Positions 35,820 through 46,459 of a stretch of 64,000 nucleotides of DNA are shown piece by piece (the first letter of the stretch is position 1; each line of letters begins with the position of its first letter). The translations under genes and the position numbers were made by a program. The notes under the pieces were generated by a model, which was given only the letters and a program-made list of their open reading frames with translations, was not told where the DNA came from and searched no databases. This stretch comes from Setomelanomma holmii (Eukaryota > Ascomycota > Dothideomycetes > Pleosporales > Phaeosphaeriaceae). The DNA is taken from contig ML978194.1 of NCBI GenBank assembly GCA_010015745.1, positions 62,001 through 126,000 on the forward strand, in the 5' to 3' direction.

Positions 35820-38382
35820 ACCTGTAGACCACCCACAGGATCAACATGTCGATTCCTCTAGCGCCTTCCGTCCTTGGAGTCAACTTCATTGTTTGTTTGT
35901 TGAGATATCCACCACCGCGCTTTCACGGCACAGCGAGTTGTGATTCGGTTGTTAGACTGGGGACCTTAACGAAAGGACGAGACGACTTTTCTTCTACCAG
36001 TCGCTGCACTATGGTTTTCTAAGATACCACTTCCTCGGCCACCTTCAGCATCCCTAAAGGGCTGTTACGGCGTTCTTCTGGCGTTCAGTTTCGATACTCA
36101 GTACCCTCCCCGAGCGAATTATCTACCGCCCGCCTGTAACACTACGCATCTGTCTTGCTTTGCTTTTCGCCTGCTGTCACGTTTCATCAGCATTTGCGCC
36201 CTTCTTCGCTCGTCTTGGGCTTTGGCCCTTGTCGTCATGGAGCACCATCATTCGCTATACCCTTTAATCTTTAGACCCTCGCTCGCACCACGGGTTGGGA
36301 ATACTGCCCGTGGCTTGCATGACGTTTGTACAGTAGTCCGAGGCTGCACAGTTGTGTCTGGTAGAAGCTTAGACTGGCTTCTCTCGTTTCAGTCGCACGT
36401 AGCGGAATGACGCACTTTCAGATATGAAAGGATTGCCATACATCAATAGACCCTGTTAATACTCTCTGAACTTCCGTCTTTGGCGCCATGCCATCTCACG
36501 CAGTGACGGCAGCGCAACGTTGTGATTCGGCACCATGACACATCTGCCGTCATTTGAGCCTGACATCTAGCGCAACGAAAACACCACATGCTCCGCAATG
36601 CGCATCACTGGCGTCCGGGAGCGGTGCGCTTGCGAGTAGCTTAGGGCCTTGGCATACATCATCTCGCGCTTGATTCCATGCTAGCGCCTGCTGGACCCTG
36701 AGAATGCAACATCCACCACCAACCCTCCGTCAGCGAGTTGGGATGCCTGCCGGTGCGCCTCAAGGCGCACCGGGTATTGTTCGATGTTATCATCAGCGCA
36801 CTCTGCCACCAGTTACTGTGCTGTCCTTCTCCGCTCCCTGTCGCCATATCGGAGAGCGATACGAGAAGTGACTCGGCGGACCAACAGCGAGTGACGGTTT
36901 CACTTGCGGTATGCCGATGCTGACAGTCGGCCTTCTTCCGTTCCCTAGCATGTCGCTTGTGGTTTTGCCCCCACAAAGTACCCAATCACGCTGTAATCAA
37001 GTGGATCCCATTCGGACCACGCAACTTAGCAATTCAGATGAGATCTGTGGTGTGTGTGCCTGACCATTGGGTTGGCTCAAGCTTCATCAAGATCATCAAA
37101 AGACGCGACAACTTGCAGGACTCGAAACACAGGGCTGAGCCGCGGTTGCGGCTGTGAAATGGTGAGAGTCCAATGGTGGCTATTCAAACTTCGCAGCTTC
37201 GCTTTACCGCTTGTCGCCACCACTTCGGCTCCTTTACCGTAAAGTATGGGTCCTCGAGGACTCGCACCATGGAACGAATAGCAGCCATTACAACTCGCCG
37301 GGTTGCACCGCCTGCACAGCAGTCTCCTTCTAAGCCTGACGATCGCATCTTCAAGCAGCAGACCCGAGCGAAAAGAAGGCTTGCCAACACGGCGTCCAAG
37401 CGTTGGTGGTTGGATTATGGTTGGCTCGCAGCTGAGGTGGCCCCCTTTGAACACAGATGCGAAGTTTGCAGTCTGAGCTGAACACAGACCTATGCGCAGC
37501 CACGCTACAGTCTCATGTTGAGCGGCGAATGAACATTCTGCTCCCTTGCTATCAATCTCCTGCGCCTTCTACTGCTTCTGGAAAGTACCCAGAAATACAT
37601 TCATTGCTTGCATTGACGACTGCGCATCCACACCATGAGCAGCTCTTAACACATGGGTGCTGTGATAGAGCAAGTGACTCGTGACAAAGTACCAATATAC
37701 GATGCGGCTGTTGCGTCAACGGAAGGGTGGGGACCCAATCTAATCTATTCCATCATAACTGCTCTCTAGGCATGCTCTACTTCGCCTAAGCAACAAGGTG
37801 TCTCCGATAATTTTGCTGGTACGAGCAAGCGCTCAGCATGGATATCTGCAACGCTGATCCACATGCAAGCCTCCACGGCATGAAATGGCTCGCTCAAGGG
37901 AGTCTTCATGCCCGCCCTTATGCCCGCTACCACAGGCTACTGCAAGCAGAGACGCCAAGCGAAGTCACCGCTTCCACTGAACCACTTGAAGCACACGGGC
38001 TGCCCAAGCTCAATCTCTCCACTGCGACGCCGTAGTGGACGCACTGCCACCTAACGGTGGGCGACACTGCAGCAAACGGGTCCTATCGAGATTCCTTGCG
38101 ATATTGTCATCGAGCACCCCGCGATGCAAGTCGAACCCACGGTAACCCACCGCATTGTTTGAGGCTGCGGCGGCTGATTGCTCGGAACTGTATCTCGTAG
38201 GACTTGCATGCAGCGGCTCCTTTCCAACGGCTCAGTCCTTCCCAATTTGTCGACGCGCGCTTCGATTCCCGTGTCTCAAGACCCAGGATACGCGCAATCT
38301 TCAATCTCTTCCAAGTCATGCCTCAAGCATATGCGATGCTAATGGCTGGTTGAAAGCTTCTCGTTGTGCTTCCATGGTCCAC
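35820..38382. other. Gene-poor stretch, 2.6 kb
   Basis: It holds the 3' UTRs of flbC and EAF6. No gene is supported. A perfect 11-bp inverted repeat is at 36750-36773. A tRNA T-loop-like motif near 38130 (minus strand) was examined and rejected. Confidence 0.5.
36750..36773. repeat. Perfect inverted repeat, 11-bp arms, 2-nt loop
   Basis: CCGGTGCGCCT is followed by CA and its exact reverse complement AGGCGCACCGG. It is GC-rich, so it would form a very stable hairpin in RNA or a cruciform-prone site in DNA. It lies in non-coding DNA 930 bp past the flbC stop codon. Confidence 0.75.
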
Positions 38383-38981
38383 TCAATCTCTGCCATAGGA
38401 GATCTTCTGTCTCTTCGACTTTCCGTCGTCATCCTCCTCGTCTGTCACCTTCTTCTTCTTGCTTCCACCACCTCCCTTGATCATGCCATTTGTGGGTTGA
38501 CTTGACTCGCGAGTAGGAAACGAGGAGGTTGGGGTCGCTGCGTGTGGGGTTGTCTGCGCGGAACCAGGAGTTGATGATTCTCTTAGGAAACTCGCCGAGC
38601 TACGACTGAAAATCCTGTCCCCGTCACTGACCGGAGCTCTGCGCCGTGTCGCAGTACCAGCCCCGCCGGCTGTTGTCGTGGTTGCTGCACCCTTGATGTA
38701 GTTGTCGAAGCCTTTGACAATATTTCCGGCGCCGGTGGTCTCTTCGAGGTAGGTCGTTTCGTGCTTGAGGATCTTGTCTTCGAGGACCAGCTGCATGGAA
38801 TTGTCAGTATGACATTCCGAGGACCATACCGGCAAGGGAAACTCACAAGGTTGTTGTCTATTGTCCTCTTCTTCTGCAATGATTCTCGTAGGTCGCGTCG
38901 TAGTCGCTCGTAGTAGGGCATGCCGCGGGAGCTATCGTTGGACGCGTCCTTCGCGCTGCCTGGAGGCGCGTTCTCAGCCAT
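38383..38981 (-). CDS. EAF6: Chromatin modification protein EAF6 (NuA4 acetyltransferase subunit)
   Basis: Exons 38847-38981 and 38383-38790 encode 180 aa. The start MAENAPPG leads to the family core GMPYYERLRRDLRESLQKKR, then VLEDKILKHETTYLEET and GNIVKGFDNYIKG, the short helical region that anchors Eaf6 in the NuA4/HBO1-type histone acetyltransferase complexes. The C-terminal half is Ser/Thr/Lys-rich with a likely nuclear localisation region (SKKKKVTDEEDDDGKSKRQK). The 56 bp intron (GTGAGT ... ACTGAC ... GCAG) is phase 0. It diverges from TFIIS. Confidence 0.93.
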
Positions 38982-39324
38982 TATTCGCACAAGGCGTCTC
39001 TCCTTTGGCCGGCAGGTAGGTAGAACAGTCGCGAAACAATGAATATTACTGCAGCTGCTCAGTTTATTGTTTCCTTGACGTTCCAAGGTTTGGCGCAGGG
39101 TAGGTGCCAAACGCGGAGGCTAGTGGGCCTTGGCGCGCTCTGGCCCATCTTCCAGCAAAGGACAACTTATTATCTTGAATCTACAGCCTCACCCTCTCCA
39201 TCACAAAGACAGCCACCCCACTCACACACTGCCCGCCGTCGCATATAACCTCATACGCGAAATAAACCATCTATATACTTACCGCACGCGACCAACGTCC
39301 GACACCGAGCTCCCCACCTTTACC
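38982..39324. promoter_or_regulatory. Shared divergent promoter region, EAF6 / TFIIS
   Basis: 343 bp separate the start codons of two divergent genes of chromatin and transcription elongation. The right half is C-rich with few G residues, like a fungal 5' UTR. No specific site is assigned. Confidence 0.55.
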
Positions 39325-40283
39325 ATGGCTATGGACGCCAAAGAGATCGAGCTTCGCGGAAAGGCGATCGCGAAGGCTATGCAAGAGAGCGAGCCCAGTT
39401 CATCGCTGCTGAAACTTCTTGGAGACCTCAAGACGGGTGTGCACGCGACAGAAGACCTTTTGCGACAGACTCGAATCGGTGTCACAATCAACCGCCTGCG
39501 CACCCACAAGGACCCCGCAGTGCAACGGCTCGCCTCAGAACTGGTATCAAAGTGGAGAGACGAGGTCAAGAAGGGAGGAGTGAAGAAGGGCACACCATCG
39601 AAAGTCGCGAACGGAAGCGCATCACCTGCCCCTGCGCCGTCAGGCACCGCATCGCCAGCACCCGCACAGCAGAAAAAGAAGCATGATGTTGCTCCCGACA
39701 AGCGCAATCACAAGACAGACAAGGTCAAATACCAGGTCACTGGACAGGAAGCACGGGACAACTGCGTCAGACTGATGTACGATGGCCTGGCCTTCATGAG
39801 TGAAGCGCGTAAGTGAAGGCACGTGAGTTTCTCAGTATGTTTGCTCATGCATGTTTAGTCCCAGACGAGATTCTCGCCGTCGCAAAGCAAGTCGAAGCTG
39901 CGGCATTCACAAATGCTAAAAGTGTCAACGACGAATACAAGAACAAGATCCGATCACTCTTCCAAAATCTCAAGAACAAGTCGAACCCAAATCTTCGAGA
40001 GGACGTCTTCTCCGGCAAGATCGCGCCCAAGAGATTCGTGACCATGTCTCACGACGAGATGAAGTCAGACGCCCGTAAAGCAGAGGATGAGAAGCTGGAG
40101 AAAGAGAACATGAACCAAGCCATGGTTGCGCAAGTCGAGAAATCCATATCCAAGGACTTCGTGTGCGGAAAGTGCAAGCAGAGAAAGGTCGCGTACAGCC
40201 AGGCGCAAACTAGGAGTGCTGATGAACCGATGACGACGTTCTGCGAGTGCATGAACTGTGGCAATAGGTGGAAGTTCTCTTAA
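39325..40283 (+). CDS. DST1: Transcription elongation factor TFIIS
   Basis: Exons 39325-39808 and 39859-40283 encode 302 aa, the normal TFIIS size. An N-terminal TFIIS-N helical bundle (LLKLLGDLKTGVHATEDLLRQTRIGVTIN in the frame) is followed by a Lys/Ala/Pro linker. Domain II (ARDNCVRLMYDGLA ... YKNKIRSLFQNLKNK ... DVFSGKIAPKRFVTM) binds Pol II. The C-terminal zinc ribbon has CGKCKQRK, the catalytic acidic hairpin RSADEP and CMNCGNRWKFS. It rescues backtracked RNA polymerase II by stimulating transcript cleavage. The 50 bp intron (39809-39858, phase 1) is GTAAGT ... TTAG. A second in-frame ATG lies two codons after the first. Confidence 0.97.
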
Positions 40284-40841
40284 GGTGCATGACAGGCAGT
40301 GGAGTTCAGCCTTCAATGTGGGTGTAAGATTTTTGGAGTCTAGTCAAATTTGCAGGGGATCGGCGTTTCTTTGGCGGGCATCAAGCGACGTCGGTATGTC
40401 GCTTGAGCTGGCTTTATGTTTCATCATGGCTACGGCTGTGCGACGATGCGTGCACCTGAGAGGTGCCGACTTCTTATGGTTATGGAATGAAGATGATAAT
40501 TGTACCAAGTCATAATTGAGATCAACAAGTATCTGCCAAAATTTTCATATGATTCCCGTTATACTTGCCAAATCCTATGACATATATCGCTGTTGAAAGA
40601 CTGTTCCCGATGTTCCCCTCGAGAAGGTCTCCTTATTCCTTGAAGCTAATGCTTGATTCTACATTTCCCAGATGCGCAGAAACATTCACGCTCTTCAAAA
40701 GACAAGTGCAAAAGGCCTGCGCCAAAAGATCTTCTGCCTTTCCAAGATGCATCTCCAGTGGCCAAAGTGAAGAGACTATATTGACTCCGCGAGGAAAAGA
40801 GTCGATATGATGGCTTCATATGATGTTCTGTTATCGACGCA
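40284..40841. other. Intergenic between convergent genes, 558 bp
   Basis: It contains the TFIIS 3' UTR and that of the first 2EXR-like gene. Moderately AT-rich; nothing else is recognised. Confidence 0.5.
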
Positions 40842-41720
40842 CTATCTGTCCATAAGGAGTCGGGATGGTAACTTTGTCCATCTAGCGAGATTAAATCAGG
40901 CTTCAACTCATTGACTGTCATTCGACTTACTTGTCCGCATAGGCTCTCCTGTGCCCCTGTCCTCTTCCGAATGTAATCTTCACATCCCTGCCAGATAGTA
41001 ACCAATCAAGTTGTCTGAGCAAGATTCTCTTGAACTCCAGGTCAGTCGACTGCCTGGGTGTTGGAGATACCATTAAAGCCTCGTAAACAAAGACCAGAAC
41101 ATGGACGCGCTTCAACCCGGGCAAGAAGTCTAGCTTTGGCCACTGACCCCTAACATGAGCACTCCAGGTATCCGACTCCTTGAGTTGGTCGAACGGCGGC
41201 AGAAGGAAACCTACTTCATGGCAGACATCCGTTATGAGGACTTGGATCTGGGCCAGCTGGTATGTCCTGAAGTTCTTGAAGAATCGTTTGTAGCCGCCGT
41301 AGATGGTGATGAAGAATGTGTTCTGGGTGTGAGGCATAAGAGCGCTCTCAGCATAGATCTGGCGGCATGTACGAAGAAGGTTGAGGCCCAGTTTCTGGTT
41401 TGTGGCTTGAGGGACGAACTTTGTAGAGTCGTACACATTTGGTCGCAGTACATTGCCTCCAAGTACGAACTGCCAGATACGCGTGCGGATCTCTGCTGGC
41501 AAGCGTAGCAAGCGCGACTTTTGGTTCCTTCGGACTCTGCAATGTGTCAGTATCTCCATGTGTTCGAACTCATTCGAGCCACTGACAGCTCCTTCTCGCC
41601 ACCCTTGGGCGTGACATTCAATATGCCGTTGCGGAACCTGTGGAACCCGCGTGCAGGCCGCTGACTTCCACTATCCTTGCTGTCTGCAATACCGGACTTC
41701 GTGGGGTTCGGATTAGCCAT
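40842..41720 (-). CDS. 2EXR/DUF7730-like protein, array copy A (intact)
   Basis: Exons 41587-41720, 40931-41536 and 40842-40881 encode 259 aa. A short first exon (ARGFHRFRNGILNVTPKGGEKEL) is followed by the family core LLRLPAEIRTRIWQFVLGG and LLRTCRQIYAESALMPHTQN, ending with a hydrophobic segment LPGLKRVHVLVFV. Proteins of this type form large, poorly characterised families in filamentous ascomycetes; no biochemical role is known to me. Both introns are phase 2. The last one, GTAAGT to GCTAG, joins a tiny exon that adds KWTKLPSRLLMDR, and copy F has a comparable tiny exon. Without that intron the ORF would stop at 40927. It is the first of six same-strand relatives. Confidence 0.75.
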
Positions 41721-42908
41721 GATGTCGAAGAGGAGGAAATGCAGAAGATTGGCTGCTGGTGTCTCGTCAAGGTTGTCGTTCTGGCAAGAGCGTTCAGGTC
41801 GAGGGCGAGCCTTTATATATGGCAGGCGCAAGTCCGCCTGTTGCTCCGCGTCAGCTCATCTATTGTACTACTATTGTGCAAGTAAAGTAGCTTGAAGTCG
41901 GCGTGCCTGCGAACTTGAAGGGCTCTCTTACTCCGTCGAGCGGCTTGAGGCGCAGAAATAATGCGTTTGCGTTTGTAGAACGGACTTTCTTGTTGTATTG
42001 CTCGACTCTCTCATGTCCACATTTGTCTTGCGACATCCTCCGAGCCAGTAGCCCAGTGCTCTCTGCTATCGTCGTTCAATTGGAGCTAGTGGGCCATATC
42101 TGCTGGCTTGTGGCAAAGGCGCCGTTTGGTACCTCAAACTTGCGGAGCTGATGACATGGTCCATCCTGGAGAAAGAGAGAAGGAATCGACGAGCACACAT
42201 TGCAGATATTCGTTCTCCTGGGCATCTGGTGCAATGTGCTCGAAGCTGGATCGTCAAGTATGGAGCTCAAGCATATCCGATCTCGCAGACTCACTACGAT
42301 GTTCATTATCCGTAATAGATCATATCCACGACCCTTGTGAGGCCCAATGCCCACCAGCGCGCAAGGTATGATACATTCTAAAGGTAGTTTGATAGTGTCC
42401 GAATGAGGTGGCGTTGAGTTCGAATAGCACTAGTTCGCTCCAGTTGAAGACAACCAAGACTTCCCAGCCTCATCCGAAAACGCAAGCCGTATACGTGAAC
42501 ACAACAATCGCAACATAATCTCCTCTCATTTTTCGATCCCTCAAACCAGTGCGATACTGTAGTCGTTTTGGAAGGAGCATAGCGTATATTCTCTACATGC
42601 CTTGATGCTACTCAATCCTACCACAGTATGGGTATCGTACCATGATGCCAATGGTGCTAAATATGCCTAGAAGTTCCCAGCCCTTCTCATCTAGGAGCTT
42701 GGGTACTTGACTTGCCGTTCCCGATTCTATTGAAACGGAGGCAAGAGCTGTTGAACCTCATCGACCGAAAAGCCAATTCACCCTAACAATTCCCAAGTGT
42801 TCCTCGTCTTACACCATCCCTGACCCACTGTCTGAGTTATCACGGGTACACTAACATGATCCTTAGTTCGTTAGTACATCGGCTGTGGATGTTCATCATG
42901 TTTCAGAC
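41721..42908. other. Intergenic within the array, 1.2 kb
   Basis: It lies between array copies A and B. I looked for remnants of the family core (LPAEIRNRI, CRQIYAE) and found none I could support. Confidence 0.45.
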
Positions 42909-43681
42909 TTACTCGGCCCTCTCGAAATTCAGCTCAACCGAAACAGAATTCTTCTTGATGTAGTCCTCGACTTTTGCTTTTGCAACCTCCAGCTCAGCCA
43001 TCCATGACTCTGGCTCATACACGGATACTCCTTGAAGTTCAAGGATCAACTTCCGGAGTCCAGGAAAGTTGCGCAATCAGCGCAGTGAATTGGGCAATTT
43101 GGTAAATCATAGGAGAGTGCCGTCACTTGAATCGTAGTTCAGGAATTTGTCTGCTCTCGAAGTGACAATCCGGATTTCCTTGATCGCCTTACGCTGAAAC
43201 GGAAGGATCTCGTAGGCCCAATCGACGATGTCCGCATCGTCAAAGCTGAACATGTTCGATGCGAAAGGTACGAGACACGTCTGCACGTATAGCTGTCTGC
43301 AGTCTTGCAGCATGGAGAAGAAGTTCTTCGGGACTCGGACGATGGTCCTGCGCTTGCCCCGACGACGTGAATCCAAGAAACCGGACGAGAATACGTTGCC
43401 GCCCAGTACGAGCTCCCAGATGCTGTTTCGTATCTCCGCCGGGAGAGAAGGGAGAGCTGTCGCCGCGTTGTGCTTGATGCTAGACTAAATCAGGGCTATC
43501 ATTGTTCATGCTGTCGAGCTGAGACTTACGCCAGCATGTGCTTCCCACTCTTGCGATTGATGTTCACTAGACCATTTTCGTAGCGCATCACCGGTCCTTG
43601 GTTCCTCTTCTTCTCGATACGAGCTCCAGCGACTTTTGCTCCAGTCGTCGAAGTGTTCTTCTGCTCTTTTCGGGGAGCCAT
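42909..43681 (-). pseudogene. 2EXR/DUF7730-like array copy B, two in-frame TGA codons
   Basis: Exon 1 is 43530-43681 (MAPRKEQKN ... MRYENGLVNINRKSGKH). A phase 2 intron of 50 bp follows, and exon 2 runs to a TAA at 42909. The core ALPSLPAEIRNSIWELVLGG and DCRQLYVQTCLVPFASNMF is preserved. The frame meets TGA at 43107-43109 and again at 43077-43079. It then continues in the same frame with recognisable family sequence (LRNFPGLRKLILEL ... WMAELEVAKAKVEDYIKK). No good GT-AG intron removes both stops, so I call it a pseudogene. A truncated product of about 190 aa is possible. A strong donor (GA|GTAAGT) at the end hints that a small third exon once existed, as in copies A and F. Confidence 0.7.
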
Positions 43682-43908
43682 GGTGGTAATGGTCTGCTGG
43701 TGGTAGAAGGAGGAAAGGTGGAGGTGGAGGTATATCGAAGAAACTTTCATTGACCTCATGAGCTATAAGTGTTGCTGCTCACTACTTACTTCACCTCTTT
43801 TGCAGAACCGTCGAGCTCGCCGCATGACCAATTGTAATTTCCATGCTCGTACCACAAGTACATCTTTCAAGTCATGGTGAAAGAAAAACTCGACTCGATA
43901 GTCGTGGG

Positions 43909-44728
43909 TCAGACCTCAAAAGTCACCTTAACTGTTTCGAACTTCGCGCTGATGTAAGCCTGGATCTCTTTCTGCGCTTCCTCCACCATCGACTTGTCCG
44001 CTTGGCCCAATAGATTCCCCTCAGGGTTGCGATATTGCACACACATCTCGACAACCAGATGCCGTAGTCCAGGGAAAAGAGATAGCCCGTCCATTGACGT
44101 GAACCAAATGTGCCGAGGCCATATGAAAGGATAGAGTACTTCGACTGTTGTGTCACGCACCGTCCTCACTGCATTTAGCTGAACGGCGGGAAGCTGCGAC
44201 ATCCAGGAAATGTCGCACCATGCAGAGAATTGCAAAGTGTTCACTCCTAAAGGCAAAGTGCAGGCCTCAGCATAGATCTGTCGTCATGTTTGAAGAAGAG
44301 AGAAGCAATTGTGAGGCACTGCCACTTGGGTAAATCGAACAGTGCGACTACGGCGAGTTTGGCCGTCGATCCCATGATGTCGCCAAGGTTCCAGCCAACT
44401 GAGACGCTTCTTGACTCGTCGGACGTTGAAGATATGGCCGCCGAGAGCATACTCCCAGATCATTCTCCCCAACTCTGCGGGCAGGCTGAGTAGTGGTGTC
44501 TGCAAGTTGCGATTTATGCTGAGGTACGTCAGTGTCATCACCAGAAAGCTACTACAAGTCAGAGCGATCTTACATAGGTACATTCTTGCCGCGGGTGCGA
44601 TTGACGTTGAGCAGGCCATTCTCGAGCCGCTGGACTGGACTGTGCTTCTTCTTCGGTCTTTTGATACGCGCATCGTGGACTTGATCTTCGCCAGTTGTGG
44701 GCTTCGCTGGTGTTCGTTTGGGAGCCAT
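43909..44728 (-). pseudogene. 2EXR/DUF7730-like array copy C, single nonsense codon
   Basis: Exon 1 is 44574-44728 (MAPKRTPAKPTTGEDQ ... QRLENGLLNVNRTRGKN). Intron 44519-44573 is GTAAGA ... CACTGAC ... CTCAG, phase 2 as in the other copies. Exon 2 is 43909-44518. The core LLSLPAELGRMIWEYALGGH leads to CFSLLQT, then TGA at 44284-44286, then RQIYAEACTLPLGVNT in the same frame. The stop stands exactly where relatives have the conserved Cys of T-C-R-Q. Everything after it keeps frame for 125 codons (LFPGLRHLVVEMCVQY ... YISAKFETVKV). One base change (TGC/TGT to TGA) is therefore the only visible lesion. It is either a recently killed copy, a read-through gene or a sequencing error. Confidence 0.75.
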
Positions 44729-45209
44729 GACAGTATCGATCTCGAAGAAGGGTAAAGGTATAGAGAACGGAGGATGTAGAAGCTATCGAGACTTCTCGGG
44801 ACTATATAGCTTTCGCTTGTGAGACTTCGTGCTTCATCTCAAGGTGAGAGACGCATTGGTGAAATACGAGGCTGTTGGATAGTCTCTATTACTCCACTAG
44901 AAATAAGATTGACAGTGAACGGGATCTAAAACATGAAGAAGGTAAGGTTCATTCTTGAGCACCTCAAATAGCAAACTTCTGAAATATGGCTCTATTGAAG
45001 CCTCTTCGTTGTAAGTGACTTGCCAATGAACATGTCATAGGAAGAGAGCAGGAAGGACCAATGATGCCTGCTATCAACTCCTGCGCCATATCTCAGGTAA
45101 TATAATGCAATAGCTTTCGTAAATGCTCAATGGGCGGAGTGAATGAAAGAACCTTGGTCACAGGCTTGCACCTTCGCCTGCGCGCCAGTTTTCTGCGAAA
45201 GGGCATGCT
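44729..45209. other. Intergenic within the array, 481 bp
   Basis: Spacer between copies C and D, somewhat AT-rich. No feature recognised. Confidence 0.45.
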
Positions 45210-45991
45210 TCAGTCGAGCTTTAGATGAACCCATTCAGTCGTGATCTTGACTCCCTTGCCGTTGGCTTCCAGTAGAGCTACCAAGAGTAACTGATCGCAG
45301 GTGAGTTCCGTGTGAAGCTCCTTCTTGGTGGATTTGGTTAAGTCCGAGACGATCAGACAGAGCTGAATGTGACGAAGTGATGGAAGGTTGGAGAACATCC
45401 CCTTGTCCGGCCTGTGCATGACGTAGGTGCGCACTACCAGGTTGTGAAAGAACTTGAACTTGAAGATACAGATGGAGAGTTTGAGATTTGTCACGCTGGC
45501 GCGGTTTGCTGGTCGCATTGCATTGGTCCAAGAGTGTATCGCGATTGGTGAATGGCTTGAGAACACATTGAGCGAGGTAGGTAGGACTGCGGTCTCAGCG
45601 TATAGCTGGCGGCAAACTGCAAGCAACGCAATAGCGTTCTTAGACTTGGTCTCGTTCGCGACTTTCTCATTGTCGTCGTTGGGCTGAAGCCTGAACGTCA
45701 GGCCACCGAGAGCGAAGTCATAGATGCGATTGCGAATCTCGGGTGGCATCTTTAGCAACGGCGAGTCTCGCTGATTTTGCCTTGCGTTGTTCATATGAGC
45801 TCATGTCGTGGCCACAGGAAGTGAGTACCTACATCTTGAAGTATTTGCCACTCTTACGCTCGACGTTCAACAGTCCCATTGTCCAAGCGTTGCACCTTCT
45901 TGTACTGCCGCTTCCTAGACCCAGCATTGTTTGACATTGCCAGCGTTGTGATTGTATCCGAGCCTTCGTTGTCTGGCTTCCGGGGCGCCAT
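45210..45991 (-). pseudogene. 2EXR/DUF7730-like array copy D, one-base frameshift in exon 1
   Basis: Exon 1 (45833-45991) begins MAPRKPDNEGSDTITT and reads KKVQRLDNG. It then shifts: the expected GLLNVERKSGKYFKM is in the next frame, consistent with one extra base in the CCC run at 45875-45877 (GGG on the coding strand). Intron 45781-45832 (GTAGGT ... GCAAG) is phase 2, matching the other copies once the extra base is discounted. Exon 2 (45210-45780) is intact: LLKMPPEIRNRIYDFALGG, LLAVCRQLYAETAVLPTSLNVF, LPSLRHIQLCLIV. An alternative start at MNNARQNQRD inside the intron would give a 194-aa protein lacking exon 1. The frameshift falls in a short homopolymer, so a base-calling error is possible. 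Confidence 0.7.
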
Positions 45992-46459
45992 GGTCGAGTT
46001 AAGGTCTGACTGTAAACAGCGGGGAAGGAGGTGAAGCAGTAGTGGTAGTAGGCGGCGATCGATGAAAGAGGTATGCAGCGCCAACGATCGAGATCGGTCA
46101 AGGTGAGAGCCGCATTTTGTCGGGTTAACGTTTCCATTGGGTCTAAGTAAAGGTCTAGATACTTAGGTCACGGAACCGTATAAACTAGGACCGATTATCT
46201 GAAGATGATCAGACGCCGAGGTGACATCCAACCGCAATTTAGCATCATCTCCATGGACAGTCGGTGAGCAAGAAGGAACTGATTAGGTGCTATTCTCGAG
46301 TCAACAACCATAGACTGTTTATAGCTTCTTCTATGCTTGTATACCACCTTTGCTGGTGACTATTGATCACCAAAGCATCTTAGAACGATCAATTTACGTC
46401 GTCCAATTCAATCCTTGCACAAGATGTTTAGGCTCACTTGCGCCCATGTTAGGAATACC
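45992..46459. other. Intergenic within the array, 468 bp
   Basis: Spacer between copies D and E. No feature recognised. Confidence 0.45.

Noticed and set aside
38085..38160. tRNA T-loop-like motif (GTGGGTTCGA) on the minus strand
   Set aside because: No complementary CCCAC follows the loop, no anticodon arm or acceptor stem can be formed upstream, and allowing GT-AG gaps does not produce one.
42066..42354. Possible seventh array remnant between copies A and B
   Set aside because: Minus-strand ORFs here contain no LPAEIRNRI or CRQIYAE core and no ENGLLNV first-exon motif.
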